DNA of 64,000 bases from Oceanospirillum maris DSM 6286 (GTDB lineage: Bacteria; Pseudomonadota; Gammaproteobacteria; Pseudomonadales; Halomonadaceae). Under the pieces are notes generated by a model, which searched no databases, had not been told where the DNA came from, and saw nothing but the letters and a program-made list of their open reading frames with translations. Location of the stretch: NCBI RefSeq assembly GCF_000422865.1, contig NZ_AUGW01000008.1, positions 1 through 64,000 on the forward strand, given 5' to 3'. Shown one piece after another: positions 1 through 9,011 of the stretch. Every line of letters begins with the position of its first letter. Within the stretch, counting starts at the first letter, position 1. The translations under genes and the position numbers were made by a program.

Positions 1-666
1 TACGGATTAAGCCAGTATAAGTTCAGGGCAGGCTCGTTCAACGAGGATGCCCGAGGGCGCTGGTATTTCAACGTCGTGGTGGATGCCGAGTTGGAGCGCC
101 CAAGCGGTCAAGAAAGTATCGGCATTGATCTGGGACTTAAAGATACCGCCACCTGTTCGGATGGTTCAAAGCTTGAAGCTGGCCGGTTCTATCGAAATCT
201 GGAACCTAAGCTGGCCGTTGCCCAGCGAGCTAGAAAGAAAAAACGTGTGAAGGCAATTCACGCCAAAATTGCCAACCGGCGCAAAGATGCCCTGCACAAG
301 TTTAGCCACGAGCTGGTGAATCGCTGCGGTGAAATCTACGTGGGCAATGTAAAATCTTCCTCATTAACCAAAACCAAGATGGCCAAGTCAGTATTAGATG
401 CTGGCTGGCACATGCTAAAAACGATGCTGGACTATAAATGCGCTCACGCAGGCATTGTTTTTAAAGAGGTTAACGAGTCGTACACCACCCAAACCTGTTC
501 GAGCTGTGGTTCACGCCCAGATTCGAGGCCGAAGGGTATCGCTGGGCTTGGAATAAGAGAATGGACGTGCAGTGCGTGTGGTGTCACGCACGACCGCGAT
601 GTTAACGCAGCCAAGAATATTCTCGCGGCCGGACATGGCCGTCTAGCAGTAGGAATCCCCCACTAG
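1..666 (+). CDS. tnpB: TnpB/OrfB-family RNA-guided nuclease of an IS200/IS605-type element (5' truncated by window edge)
   Basis: The frame is open from base 1, so the N-terminus lies outside the window. RuvC-like parts are visible: GIDLGLK (first Asp), then a zinc ribbon CSSCG...CSACG, then DRDVNAAKNI (last Asp). This is the TnpB/IS1341 family, whose proteins are RNA-guided DNA nucleases of IS200/IS605 elements and use an RNA from the element's right end. The strand that usually carries the catalytic Glu (consensus like IxxEDL) reads IYVGNVKSS here, so the canonical Glu is absent; a Glu occurs later in VNESYTTQT. No tnpA is visible, so whether the element is autonomous is unknown. Family assignment is secure; activity is not. 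Confidence 0.9.
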   Translation, partial: YGLSQYKFRAGSFNEDARGRWYFNVVVDAELERPSGQESIGIDLGLKDTATCSDGSKLEAGRFYRNLEPKLAVAQRARKKKRVKAIHAKIANRRKDALHKFSHELVNRCGEIYVGNVKSSSLTKTKMAKSVLDAGWHMLKTMLDYKCAHAGIVFKEVNESYTTQTCSSCGSRPDSRPKGIAGLGIREWTCSACGVTHDRDVNAAKNILAAGHGRLAVGIPH

Positions 667-703
667 AGTCAGCTTGTCTGATTTAGTGGAGGGAGGATGT
701 CAA
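657..703 (+). mobile_element. Right end of the IS200/IS605-type element (hairpin and GGATGTCAA terminus)
   Basis: CCCCCACTA (657-665) pairs with TAGTGG-A-GGG (684-693, one bulged A) to give a subterminal hairpin that overlaps the tnpB stop codon, followed by GGATGTCAA at 695-703. Such imperfect hairpins followed by GATGTCAA-like ends are typical of right ends of these elements. In TnpB systems this region also forms the 3' scaffold of the guide RNA, so the guide would start at about 704. The exact boundary is inferred. Confidence 0.65.
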
Positions 704-761
704 AAGGCGAATGGTGGTTCTCCATGATAGAGGTGCTAGTGGACTGTATCTGCTTGCTTTC

Positions 762-1049
762 TCAAACACGCTTCAATGCGATGTTGTACACTTGATTTCG
801 TTCACGCTTTCCTACCGCTACAACTGACACAACTATTTCCTTATCGCGCACTTGGTACACCAGTCGATATCCTGCACTTCGGAGTTTGATCTTGTAGCAG
901 TCTTTCATGCCATTCAGACGAGCAGACTCAACTCTGGGTTCTTTCAATCTATCAATAAGTTTTTTCTTAAACTGCAGGCGTATTGTTGCGTCTAATTTTC
1001 TCCACTCTTTCTCTGCGTCACGTTTAAAGACAAGTTTATAGGTCATCAA
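762..1049 (-). CDS. stbE: RelE/StbE-family type II toxin
   Basis: A 95-residue basic protein with the RelE/ParE fold pattern: YKLVFKRDAEKEWRKLD at the N-terminus, the core KDCYKIKLRSAGYRLVYQV, and VAVGKRERNQVY near the C-terminus. RelE-family toxins inhibit translation by cutting mRNA on the ribosome. It overlaps the upstream antitoxin gene by 14 bp, as usual for co-translated pairs. The StbE subgroup is suggested by the partner, which closely resembles StbD. No truncation is seen and the conserved basic and Tyr residues at the C-terminus are present, so it is probably intact. Confidence 0.87.
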   Translation of the reverse strand: MMTYKLVFKRDAEKEWRKLDATIRLQFKKKLIDRLKEPRVESARLNGMKDCYKIKLRSAGYRLVYQVRDKEIVVSVVAVGKRERNQVYNIALKRV

Positions 1050-1290
1050 TGCTGACCTCTATTTCTTCCTGACACTCACGATCTTGTACGATTTGAGCAA
1101 GTTCCATATCTTCTAATTTATCCATCAGAGCTTCGTATGCTTCTGCTGGAATACAGTAGAATACTGGTTGGTTACGATTTAGCACCGCAACCGGAAAGCC
1201 GTCGGCTTCGTCAACTACAGCCATAGGGTTCTTTTTTAATTCAGAAATACTGGTCGTGTTGTCTGCCAGTATTGGGCGAATGGTGTTCAT
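1036..1290 (-). CDS. stbD: StbD-like (Phd/YefM superfamily) antitoxin
   Basis: An 84-residue acidic protein. The N-terminal half (TTSISELKKNPMAVVDEADGFPVAVLNRNQPVFYCIP) has the DNA-binding fold pattern of Phd/YefM/StbD antitoxins; the acidic C-terminal tail would wrap the toxin. It is first in the operon. AAGAGG lies about 7 bases before the ATG at 1290. By family precedent it should neutralise StbE and repress its own promoter; a matching inverted repeat lies just upstream. Confidence 0.87.
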   Translation of the reverse strand: MNTIRPILADNTTSISELKKNPMAVVDEADGFPVAVLNRNQPVFYCIPAEAYEALMDKLEDMELAQIVQDRECQEEIEVSIDDL

Positions 1291-1331
1291 GGATTGAGCC
1301 TCTTAGATGTCTTAAAACTAATTTTTATCTT

Positions 1332-1367
1332 AGGTCATTCGCTTTAATTTAGCTAGCAAGATGACCT
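1332..1367. promoter_or_regulatory. Candidate operator of the toxin-antitoxin operon
   Basis: AGGTCAT (1332-1338) and ATGACCT (1361-1367) form a perfect 7-bp inverted repeat with a 22-bp spacer, 42 bp upstream of the antitoxin start. Antitoxins of this family usually bind palindromes in their own promoter. Binding is inferred from position and symmetry only. Confidence 0.35.
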
Positions 1368-1442
1368 GTTAAGAGTGCTATAATTAGGTTTCAGTGTGGG
1401 TCGTAGCAGTTTGAATCGATATAGATCATTCTGACTCACATC

Positions 1443-2078
1443 TTATGATGGCTTTTTCAGATTGGCGCGTGCCTCAAGAACCGCATCGCGATTGAAACAA
1501 CCCTCTAAGTGATCGTTCACTAAGCCCATCGCCTGCATAAAAGCATAGCAGGTCGTTGGCCCGACAAATTTCCAGCCTCGTTTTTTTAGATCTTTGCTTA
1601 ACTGTTGTGAAAGCTCTGTTTGAGCGATGGGACTGATGCTTGCGTAATCCGCCTGGGTAGGACGCTGTTCAGGGCTAGGCTCGTAATGCCAAAAATAAGC
1701 AGCTAATGATCCAAACTCTTTTTTTAGATCTATCGCTCGCTTGGCATTATTAATTGTCGCCTCAATTTTACCGCGATGGCGAATAATCCCCGCATCCTGC
1801 ACCAGTCGGTCTACATCTTGCTCATTAAACTGGGCAATCAAATGAAAATCAAAGCCTGCAAACGCGGCTCGGAAATTCTCCCGCTTACGCAGAATAGTGA
1901 TCCAGCTTAGCCCCGCCTGAAACCCTTCCAGGCAGATCTTTTCAAACAAGCGAATATCATCTGTAACCGGAAAACCCCATTCGGTATCGTGGTAGTTGCG
2001 GTACAGCTCATCGGTTTCACCGCACCACCAACAGCGATGGAGGTTATCTTTGCTTTTAAGTAATCCTTGCTCGGCCAT
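1443..2078 (-). CDS. tag: DNA-3-methyladenine glycosylase I
   Basis: A 211-residue protein that excises 3-methyladenine from alkylated DNA in base-excision repair. Zinc-site residues of the Tag family are present: Cys16 in RCWWCG, His30 in YHDTEWG, and His/Cys in NDHLEGC near the C-terminus. The catalytic-site segment LEGFQAGLSWITIL is intact. It is about 20 residues longer than E. coli Tag, split between a short N-terminal extension and a longer tail. It stands alone between the toxin-antitoxin pair and queG, 61 bp downstream of queG on the same strand, so the two could share a transcript. Confidence 0.95.
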   Translation of the reverse strand: MAEQGLLKSKDNLHRCWWCGETDELYRNYHDTEWGFPVTDDIRLFEKICLEGFQAGLSWITILRKRENFRAAFAGFDFHLIAQFNEQDVDRLVQDAGIIRHRGKIEATINNAKRAIDLKKEFGSLAAYFWHYEPSPEQRPTQADYASISPIAQTELSQQLSKDLKKRGWKFVGPTTCYAFMQAMGLVNDHLEGCFNRDAVLEARANLKKPS

Positions 2079-2139
2079 TGAGTATTCCTTTTATTGCTAT
2101 TTATATTGATGCGAGGTTGTTTTTATGATGATTGTTTTT

Positions 2140-3258
2140 TTATAAGTGACAATGCTGCTGCAGTGCCCACTCAACATGCTCTTTGACCATTTCGGAGTCA
2201 TCCTGTTGACGGCTTTTCAGGGCGGTAAGAACGTCAGATGTTGACGGCGCGTTGCCAAGCGCTACGGCGATATTGCGTAGCCAACGTTCGTAACCGGCGC
2301 GGCGTATTGGGGTGCCTTCGGTTTTACTTAAAAAGGTGGCTTCATCCCACATGAACAGGTCGATCAAATCGACGTTATCTAAGCTGTGCCTTGGGGTGAA
2401 GTCGCTTTCTTGGGTCGGTTTCGTAAATCGATTCCAAGGGCATACGAGTTGGCAGTCGTCGCAGCCGAAGATACGATTGCCGATATCTGAGCGTAGCTCT
2501 GTCGGAATAGAGCCTTTTAGCTCAATGGTCAGGTAGGAGATGCAGCGGCGGCCATCGACAACTTTGTTATCCACAATGGCACCGGTTGGGCACGCCACTT
2601 GGCAGGCATTACAGGAGCCGCAGTGATCCTTTGGATAAGATGGATCGATCGGTAGTGCTAAATCGACCAGCACCTCACCTAAAAAAAAGAAAGAGCCTGC
2701 TTTGGGATGAATCGCCATCGCATTTTTGCCGATCCAGCCCAAGCCTGAGCGCATGGCTAAGGCGCGCTCTAAAACGGGAGCGCTATCAACAAAGGCCCGA
2801 TAGCCATAGTGCCCGATCTCGGTTTCAATTTTTTTAGCCAATTGGGTTAGACGTTTACGGATCAGCTTGTGGTAGTCCCGCCCCAGAGCATAGCGGGATA
2901 TATACGCTTTTTTACCTTGGCTTAAAAGGCGAGTCGTTTCCACATCGGCGGGCAGATAATCCATTCTTGCGGTAATGACGGTGCGGGTACCTTCAACTAA
3001 CTCTTCGGGACGGCTTCGCATATTGCCGTGGCTTGCCATATAGTCCATCTCACCGTGATAACCTGCTTTAAGCCATTTTTGAAGATGAGCTTCATGCTCG
3101 CCTAAATCCGGTGCGGCAAAGCCTATTTTTTGAAAACCTAGCTCACGACCCCAGTGACGAATCTTCTCTGCTAAAGCGGTTTTATCACTTTGAGATAGCG
3201 TGTGTACGGTATCGATTTTTTGGGCATCGTCAGGCATGGTTATAGGCCAGTTAGTCAT
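2140..3258 (-). CDS. queG: Epoxyqueuosine reductase
   Basis: A 372-residue cytoplasmic, cobalamin-dependent iron-sulfur enzyme that reduces epoxyqueuosine to queuosine in tRNA, the last step of queuosine synthesis. Two [4Fe-4S] cluster motifs are visible: CGSCNACQVACP (Cys213, 216, 219, 223) and CDDCQLVCPWN (Cys266, 269, 273), with Cys239 between them. FVDSAPVLERALA around residue 157 holds the family's catalytic Asp. Length and motif order match the family, including the HEAT-like C-terminal region (RRAGYERWLRNIAVALGN). It is divergent from nnr, a common gammaproteobacterial arrangement. Confidence 0.95.
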   Translation of the reverse strand: MTNWPITMPDDAQKIDTVHTLSQSDKTALAEKIRHWGRELGFQKIGFAAPDLGEHEAHLQKWLKAGYHGEMDYMASHGNMRSRPEELVEGTRTVITARMDYLPADVETTRLLSQGKKAYISRYALGRDYHKLIRKRLTQLAKKIETEIGHYGYRAFVDSAPVLERALAMRSGLGWIGKNAMAIHPKAGSFFFLGEVLVDLALPIDPSYPKDHCGSCNACQVACPTGAIVDNKVVDGRRCISYLTIELKGSIPTELRSDIGNRIFGCDDCQLVCPWNRFTKPTQESDFTPRHSLDNVDLIDLFMWDEATFLSKTEGTPIRRAGYERWLRNIAVALGNAPSTSDVLTALKSRQQDDSEMVKEHVEWALQQHCHL

Positions 3259-3331
3259 TATTGGCAGGAGTGCGCGGCAAGACAGAAGAGGATACTGGTA
3301 AAATATCCTACTTTCGGTGAGGTAAACATCT

Positions 3332-3359
3332 TTGGTGCTTACCTCTGTCAGGCTATAAT
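3332..3359 (+). promoter_or_regulatory. Likely sigma-70 promoter of nnr
   Basis: TTGGTG (3332-3337) and a perfect TATAAT (3354-3359) are separated by 16 bp, in the gap between divergent queG and nnr and 74 bp before the nnr ATG. It probably also drives the downstream tsaE-amiC genes. Confidence 0.6.
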
Positions 3360-3432
3360 TTTAAGGCGCACAAGCTTAACGTATCTCTACGGCAAAACAA
3401 GCCAATCACCCGACACTACAGGAAATATACCG

Positions 3433-4956
3433 ATGATAGTTTGGCCATCCCATGAACGCCTGTATCGTGCTGAGCAAGTTCGAGAATTGGACCGCTTAAC
3501 CATCGCTGCAGGAACAACGGGGTTTGACTTGATGCAGCAAGCGGGTCGAACCGCTTTTCGACATTTAACACGTCAATGGCCGGAATGCCGTTCGGTGACG
3601 GTGTTATGTGGTGGCGGTAATAATGGTGGTGATGGCTATGTGATTGCCGCATTAGCCCGGCGCCACGGTTTACGCGTGCAACTATTGGCGCTAACCGATC
3701 CTCTAACACTGAAAGAGGAGGCAGCAGAAGCGTATCAATGGGCCATTCAGCACAGCGTTAACGTGGAACTGTGGCAGCCGGATGCGGTGATCACAGGGCA
3801 GGTCGTGGTTGATGCGTTATTAGGTATCGGCCTGACGGGAAGGGTTAAAGCTCCTTTTGATCGTGCTATTGCTCAGATTAACAGCTGCTCAAAGCCGGTG
3901 TTCTCCATTGATATCCCCTCGGGTTTATGTGCAGACCGTGGCGTAGCTTTGGGCTGTGCTGTTCAAGCGGATCTTACGGTTACCTTTATTGGAAAAAAAA
4001 TTGGCCTATGGACAGGGCAAGGGCCTGCATTAGCGGGTATCCGTCGTTTTGAACCGCTTCTTGTGCCGGAATCTGTACGCTCTCAGGTTAGTGAAACGGC
4101 AGAGATGATCTCGCCGGAAGATATTGCCCGTTTAATTAAGCCCCGTCGTCGTACAGCCCATAAAGGCGACTGTGGGCGTATCCTCTTAGTGGGTGGTGAT
4201 ATCGGTTTAGCTGGTGCGATGATGCTGTCATCTCAAACAGCCGCTCGATCTGGGGCGGGTTTAGTCAAGGTGATGACACGCCCTGAGCATGTTTCAGCCT
4301 TGATCGCTCGTCAGCCTGAAATGATGGTGACAGGATTAACATCGGTACATCAAATTGATCAATGGTTGGCTTGGTGTGATGTCGTCGTTGTGGGCCCAGG
4401 GTTAGGGCAAGAGGGTTGGGGACAGCAACTATGGCAGAAGGTGATGCTTGCGGGTTGCGCTAAAGTTATTGATGCGGACGCATTGAACTTAATGGCATCT
4501 AAGCCCTCATTTATGGAGCGTTTACCGACGTCGGCTAAAAACTGGGTGCTAACACCCCATCCCGGTGAAGCGGCTCGCTTACTGGGTACGAGTATCGAGG
4601 ATGTTGAGCAAGACCGGCCCAATGCCGTAAGGCTTATCCAGCAGAAATTTGGGGGTACTGTGCTATTAAAAGGCGCAGGCACCTTGATCTATGATGGTCA
4701 ATTACTTTCAGTGAATAGCAGTGGTAATCCCGGTATGGCAAGCGGTGGTATGGGGGATGTTCTGGCTGGTCTTGTGGGCGCGCTGAGAGCCCAAGGGCTT
4801 TCCGGCTACGATGCTGCTTGCCTTGGTACTCAGGTTCATGGCTTGGCTGCAGACCAACTGGCGAAGAAGTTTGGTGAACGAGGTTTGTTAGCCGCTGATC
4901 TTATTCGGCCTATTCGAGTATTACTTAATCCGGAGTGTGCAAAAAATGACATCTGA
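3433..4956 (+). CDS. nnr: Bifunctional NAD(P)H-hydrate epimerase / ADP-dependent NAD(P)H-hydrate dehydratase
   Basis: A 507-residue repair enzyme for hydrated NADH/NADPH. The N-terminal YjeF-like epimerase domain shows [14 protein letters not shown] (about 57-70) and SIDIPSGL. The C-terminal ribokinase-like dehydratase shows [27 protein letters not shown] and [17 protein letters not shown]. The ATG at 3433 gives the usual family length; the frame stays open another 77 codons upstream, but that part overlaps queG and the promoter. The 3' end overlaps tsaE by 11 bp, so translation is probably coupled. Confidence 0.95.
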   Translation: MIVWPSHERLYRAEQVRELDRLTIAAGTTGFDLMQQAGRTAFRHLTRQWPECRSVTVLCGGGNNGGDGYVIAALARRHGLRVQLLALTDPLTLKEEAAEAYQWAIQHSVNVELWQPDAVITGQVVVDALLGIGLTGRVKAPFDRAIAQINSCSKPVFSIDIPSGLCADRGVALGCAVQADLTVTFIGKKIGLWTGQGPALAGIRRFEPLLVPESVRSQVSETAEMISPEDIARLIKPRRRTAHKGDCGRILLVGGDIGLAGAMMLSSQTAARSGAGLVKVMTRPEHVSALIARQPEMMVTGLTSVHQIDQWLAWCDVVVVGPGLGQEGWGQQLWQKVMLAGCAKVIDADALNLMASKPSFMERLPTSAKNWVLTPHPGEAARLLGTSIEDVEQDRPNAVRLIQQKFGGTVLLKGAGTLIYDGQLLSVNSSGNPGMASGGMGDVLAGLVGALRAQGLSGYDAACLGTQVHGLAADQLAKKFGERGLLAADLIRPIRVLLNPECAKNDI

Positions 4957-5437
4957 TTTTTTTCAAGTGCGTCTAGCGGATGAGGCGGCTCAGGTCGCTT
5001 TTGGTGAACAGCTTGGAAAAGCCTGTGATGCTACGGGGGTGATCTTTTTGCAAGGCACTTTGGGAATGGGGAAAACCACGTTAACCCGTGGTATTTTAGC
5101 GGCTTATGGCCACCAAGGAGCGGTAAAAAGCCCAACCTATACCCTTGTGGAGCCTTATACCCTAGATTGCGGCCAAGTCTATCACTTTGATCTTTACCGA
5201 TTGGCTGACCCTGAAGAGCTCGAATATATGGGAATACGGGATTACTTTGATGAGACGGCGCTATGCGTGATCGAGTGGCCGGATAAGGGCATGGGGGTGC
5301 TACCTACGCCAGATATTGAGCTAACATTAACCAAGGATGGTTATGGCAGAGCCGCATGTGTTGAGGCCTTTACCGTAAAAGGGGCTGCAATTTTAGCGAA
5401 GCTCCGTACAATACATTCATCAGTAACCTCCTTATGA
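4946..5437 (+). CDS. tsaE: tRNA threonylcarbamoyladenosine synthesis ATPase TsaE
   Basis: About 163 residues. TsaE is the ATPase that cycles the TsaB-TsaD complex during t6A37 modification of ANN-decoding tRNAs. The Walker A is [13 protein letters not shown]. The conserved [21 protein letters not shown] and CVIEWPDKG blocks follow. The ATG at 4946, inside the end of nnr, is preferred; an in-frame GTG at 4937 would add three residues. The nnr-tsaE-amiC-mutL order is widespread in gammaproteobacteria. Confidence 0.95.
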   Translation: MTSDFFQVRLADEAAQVAFGEQLGKACDATGVIFLQGTLGMGKTTLTRGILAAYGHQGAVKSPTYTLVEPYTLDCGQVYHFDLYRLADPEELEYMGIRDYFDETALCVIEWPDKGMGVLPTPDIELTLTKDGYGRAACVEAFTVKGAAILAKLRTIHSSVTSL

Positions 5438-5470
5438 AGAACCGTTTGATGACCTTTAATCACGTAATTG

Positions 5471-6880
5471 ATGACTATGACTGCTTTGAATAAACGTCTG
5501 CTAGGCTTCGTCAGCTTATACCGCTGGTCACATCTGCACGGGATCACTTTCTCCCGAAGTTACGGTGCCATAGCGCTTTTGTTGGGATTGCTGTTGATAG
5601 GGCAATCGGCAGCGGCTGCAACGGTGAAAAATGTGCGTATTTGGCCTGCCCCAGATCATACCCGTATTGTGTTTGATCTTGATAAGCCTGTGGCCCATAA
5701 GGTGTTCAGCTTAAGCGGCCCTGATCGGCTGGTGATTGATCTCGACAATGCCGCCATAAAAACAGAGGTTGAATCGCTGTCGTTAAAAGGCACACCTATT
5801 GGGAAAATACGTACGGCGGTTAAAAAAGGGTCAGATATTCGTGTTGTTTTAGACTTGACCAATAAAGTGCAGCCGCGCAGCTTTTTATTAAAACCTAACA
5901 AACAATACGGCGACCGCTTAGTGGTTGATTTGGTTTATAAAGAAAAAATAGCCAAGCCTAAGGTTCCAAGCCAACCTAAAGTGAACCCTGCTGGTGTGCG
6001 AGATATTGTGATTGCTATTGACGCAGGGCATGGTGGTGAAGATCCTGGCGCCATAGGCCCTGGGCGTGTGCGAGAGAAAACCGTTGTGCTCGCCATCGCT
6101 AAAAAAGTGGAGTCTCTACTGAAAAAAGAGCGCGGCTTTACCCCTGCGATGATACGGACAGGCGATTATTATGTCGGGCTTCGGGCTCGAACCGAGCGCG
6201 CCCGTAAATACCGTTCAGATCTTTTGATCTCGATTCATGCAGATGCTTTTAAAGATCACCGTCCCCGTGGCTCTTCGGTTTTTGCGTTATCTCAGCGAGG
6301 GGCGACCAGTGAAACCGCTCGTTGGCTTGCGAACTCTGAAAATAGCGCTGATTTAATCGGTGGTGTTGATGGGGCATTAACCTTAGATGATAAAGACCGT
6401 GTTTTGGCTGAGGTGCTGCTGGATTTAACCATGACCGCCACCCTGTCAGACAGTTTGAAAGTAGGTCAAACCGTACTGAAGTCGATAGGTGGTGTGAACC
6501 GGCTCCATAAACGAGACGTTGAGCAGGCCGCTTTTATGGTCTTGAAGTCACCTGATATACCCTCCATTTTGATTGAAACAGGATTTATCTCAAATCCAAG
6601 CGAAGCTAAAAACTTACAGAGTTCTAGCTATCAATGGAAAATGGCACGTTCGATCGTTAAAGGTATTAAAGATCATTTTAACGTTAATCCGCTGCCCGGT
6701 ACGTTGCTCGCGGCTGAAAAACAGCGCCGTACGGCCAATCAGCATGTTGTGGCTAGAGGTGATACGCTTTCCGCTATCGCTGAAAGAAATCGTATTTCTG
6801 TTGGCCAATTGCGTAAGGCCAATAAGTTACGTTCGGATACTTTATATGTCGGCCAACGGTTGCAGATTCCGCGCTCTTAG
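5471..6880 (+). CDS. amiC: N-acetylmuramoyl-L-alanine amidase, AmiC/AmiB type, with LysM domain
   Basis: About 469 residues. It is an exported amidase that cleaves septal peptidoglycan during daughter-cell separation. A long N-terminal region with a hydrophobic signal (YGAIALLLGLLLIGQSAAAA) is followed by an AMIN domain (about 50-150), an Amidase_3 zinc hydrolase domain (IDAGHGGEDPGA, SIHADAF, catalytic ILIETGFISNP) and a C-terminal LysM domain (HVVARGDTLSAIAERN). All zinc ligands are present. The start is uncertain: ATG at 5471 or 5477, or TTG at 5468. The extended cytoplasmic part before the signal suggests a later start is possible. Confidence 0.93.
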   Translation: MTMTALNKRLLGFVSLYRWSHLHGITFSRSYGAIALLLGLLLIGQSAAAATVKNVRIWPAPDHTRIVFDLDKPVAHKVFSLSGPDRLVIDLDNAAIKTEVESLSLKGTPIGKIRTAVKKGSDIRVVLDLTNKVQPRSFLLKPNKQYGDRLVVDLVYKEKIAKPKVPSQPKVNPAGVRDIVIAIDAGHGGEDPGAIGPGRVREKTVVLAIAKKVESLLKKERGFTPAMIRTGDYYVGLRARTERARKYRSDLLISIHADAFKDHRPRGSSVFALSQRGATSETARWLANSENSADLIGGVDGALTLDDKDRVLAEVLLDLTMTATLSDSLKVGQTVLKSIGGVNRLHKRDVEQAAFMVLKSPDIPSILIETGFISNPSEAKNLQSSSYQWKMARSIVKGIKDHFNVNPLPGTLLAAEKQRRTANQHVVARGDTLSAIAERNRISVGQLRKANKLRSDTLYVGQRLQIPRS

Positions 6881-6954
6881 AATTGTGACTCTAGCTTTAT
6901 TATGATTAAGCTTTAAAGCCCATGATTTGCCATTCAATATTGACTACATCATCA

Positions 6955-6993
6955 AGCCTAAGCGACTTAAACAATCGCTTGGGCTATTTTTTT
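6955..6993 (+). terminator. Intrinsic terminator after amiC
   Basis: AGCCTAAGCGA (6955-6965) and TCGCTTGGGCT (6975-6985) form an 11-bp stem with one G-T pair and a 9-base loop, followed by seven T's (6987-6993). It separates amiC from mutL. Confidence 0.9.
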
Positions 6994-7063
6994 AGTACAA
7001 CTTTTTTAGTACAACGTCGTCGTCTTTTCTAATGATGCCAAGTGAAACCATAACTGAGTCCCT

Positions 7064-8941
7064 ATGAGCAGAATTCAAGTTTTAAGCCCTCGTCTTGCTA
7101 ACCAGATTGCCGCCGGTGAAGTTGTCGAACGCCCCTCGTCGGTGATTAAAGAGCTTGTGGAAAATGCGATTGATGCTGGCGCAACTCGAATTGACGTTGA
7201 GGTTGAAAAGGGTGGCACCAAACTGATTCGAATCCGTGATAATGGCTCCGGTATTGAACCTGATGATTTACCGCTAGCATTAAGTCGTCATGCGACCAGC
7301 AAGATTCTGACGCTGGATGATCTGGAAGGCGTACATAGTTTAGGGTTCCGTGGAGAGGCTTTGGCTTCAATCAGCTCGGTGTCTCGGCTTGATTTAGTCT
7401 CAAGCACGTTGGAAACCGGTGAAGGCTGGCGGGTGATTGCTGAAGGGCGTGATATGGCGACGCAAGTAACGCCTGCTCCTCACCTCCGTGGTACTAGCGT
7501 ACAGGTTAAAGATCTGTTTTTTAATACACCTGCCCGCCGTAAGTTTATGCGCACGGAAAAAACAGAATTTAGCCATATCGAGGAAACGTTTCGCCGCTTG
7601 GCGTTAAGTCGCCCTGATATCGCCTTAAGTCTGCGTCATAATCAAAAACCGGTGCATAGTTTATCGGCAGGCACGCGTCAGGCCGAGCAGGAAAAACGTT
7701 TGGCCTCATTGCTGGGTAAAAATCTGATGGATCAGTCTCTGTATATTGATGTTGAGGTCACAGGTTTAAGGCTTTGGGGATGGGTCGGCCTGCCAACGCA
7801 TTCAAGAAGCCAAGCCGACCAGCAGTACTTCTTTGTGAATCGACGAGTGGTCAAAGATCGATTAGTGGTTCACGCCATCCGTCAAGCCTATCGGGATGTG
7901 TTATTTCACGGACGACATCCGGTCTTTGTCTTATATTTAGAGCTTGATCCTGCGGTTGTTGATGTCAATGTCCACCCAACGAAGCATGAGGTTCGTTTCC
8001 GTGATGGTCGCCTCGTACATGATTTTCTATTTAGTACTTTGCATCGTGCATTGGCTGAGGTTCGACCTGATGCCGAAGGCGCTACCGCCCCGACGAATAT
8101 GGCTTATGCCGGAATGGGCAGCGGTACGGCTGATTCTGGTGTCGGCGGCGGTAATGTTGGCGATGTTGGTGACGGAGATATTGGCGCAACTCAGGCAATA
8201 GAGCAGCCGATGCGAGACCAAACTGCTATCGCTTTTAATGACTATAGTTCTAAGGATGATCGTAGCTCTAAGAATCAAGGTGTTTCTGATTATATGAGCA
8301 GCTATCAACAGCTTTCGGATCAAGCGCGGGCAATGCCAATGTCTGATCCTTCTGCGGCACCGCCCTTAGGCTTTGCGGTTGCCCAGTTGCATGGGGTTTA
8401 TATCCTATCGGAAGCGCAGGATGGTTTAATCGTCGTTGATATGCATGCCGCCCATGAGCGGATCACCTATGAACGCTTAAAAGTCTCCTATCAAGAAAAT
8501 GCCCTGAAATCTCAGCCGATGTTGGTGCCGCTGTCTATGGCGGTGAGCGAGAAAGAAACGGATTGCGCAGAACAACATCAAGCGCTGTTTCAGCAGTTAG
8601 GCGTTGAGCTGCAAGTGATGGGGCCGGAGTCGTTAGTGGTACGCCAGTTGCCGGTTATGTTAATGGAATCTGATGTTGAACCACTGATTCGCGATATGCT
8701 GTCGGACTTGCTGGAGTACGGCTCCAGTGATCGTATTCAAGCGCACATTAATGAGATTTTTGCCACGATGGCCTGTCATGGCTCAGTACGAGCGAACCGT
8801 AGACTCACGCTACCTGAGATGAATGCATTATTACGGGATATGGAGCGCACTGAGCGCAGCGGTCAATGTAATCATGGTCGCCCAACGTGGACAAAACTTA
8901 GCATGAATGAGCTCGATAAACTTTTTCTTCGTGGCCAATAG
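7064..8941 (+). CDS. mutL: DNA mismatch repair protein MutL
   Basis: 625 residues. The GHKL ATPase motifs are intact: [31 protein letters not shown] and [17 protein letters not shown] Gly/Asp/Ser-rich linker (about 345-440) leads to a C-terminal dimerisation domain. That domain contains [12 protein letters not shown], i.e. DMHA(X)2E(X)4E, and further ACHGS and CNHGRPT motifs. The DMHA variant is the endonuclease motif reported for Pseudomonas aeruginosa MutL and is absent from E. coli MutL. This suggests mismatch repair that nicks with MutL rather than MutH. The downstream neighbour is miaA, the usual order. Confidence 0.97.
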   Translation: MSRIQVLSPRLANQIAAGEVVERPSSVIKELVENAIDAGATRIDVEVEKGGTKLIRIRDNGSGIEPDDLPLALSRHATSKILTLDDLEGVHSLGFRGEALASISSVSRLDLVSSTLETGEGWRVIAEGRDMATQVTPAPHLRGTSVQVKDLFFNTPARRKFMRTEKTEFSHIEETFRRLALSRPDIALSLRHNQKPVHSLSAGTRQAEQEKRLASLLGKNLMDQSLYIDVEVTGLRLWGWVGLPTHSRSQADQQYFFVNRRVVKDRLVVHAIRQAYRDVLFHGRHPVFVLYLELDPAVVDVNVHPTKHEVRFRDGRLVHDFLFSTLHRALAEVRPDAEGATAPTNMAYAGMGSGTADSGVGGGNVGDVGDGDIGATQAIEQPMRDQTAIAFNDYSSKDDRSSKNQGVSDYMSSYQQLSDQARAMPMSDPSAAPPLGFAVAQLHGVYILSEAQDGLIVVDMHAAHERITYERLKVSYQENALKSQPMLVPLSMAVSEKETDCAEQHQALFQQLGVELQVMGPESLVVRQLPVMLMESDVEPLIRDMLSDLLEYGSSDRIQAHINEIFATMACHGSVRANRRLTLPEMNALLRDMERTERSGQCNHGRPTWTKLSMNELDKLFLRGQ

Positions 8942-9011
8942 AGAGACAACCCTGCGGCGCTTTTGCTTTGTAAGCTTAAGCGATAGCGTTTTTAAGAGAT
9001 AAATTTATTTT

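Noticed and set aside
1379-1384. Perfect TATAAT on the + strand
   Set aside because: No -35 at suitable distance, and only minus-strand genes lie downstream.
3202-3432. N-terminal extension of nnr
   Set aside because: It overlaps queG and the TATAAT promoter, and the family begins at the later ATG.
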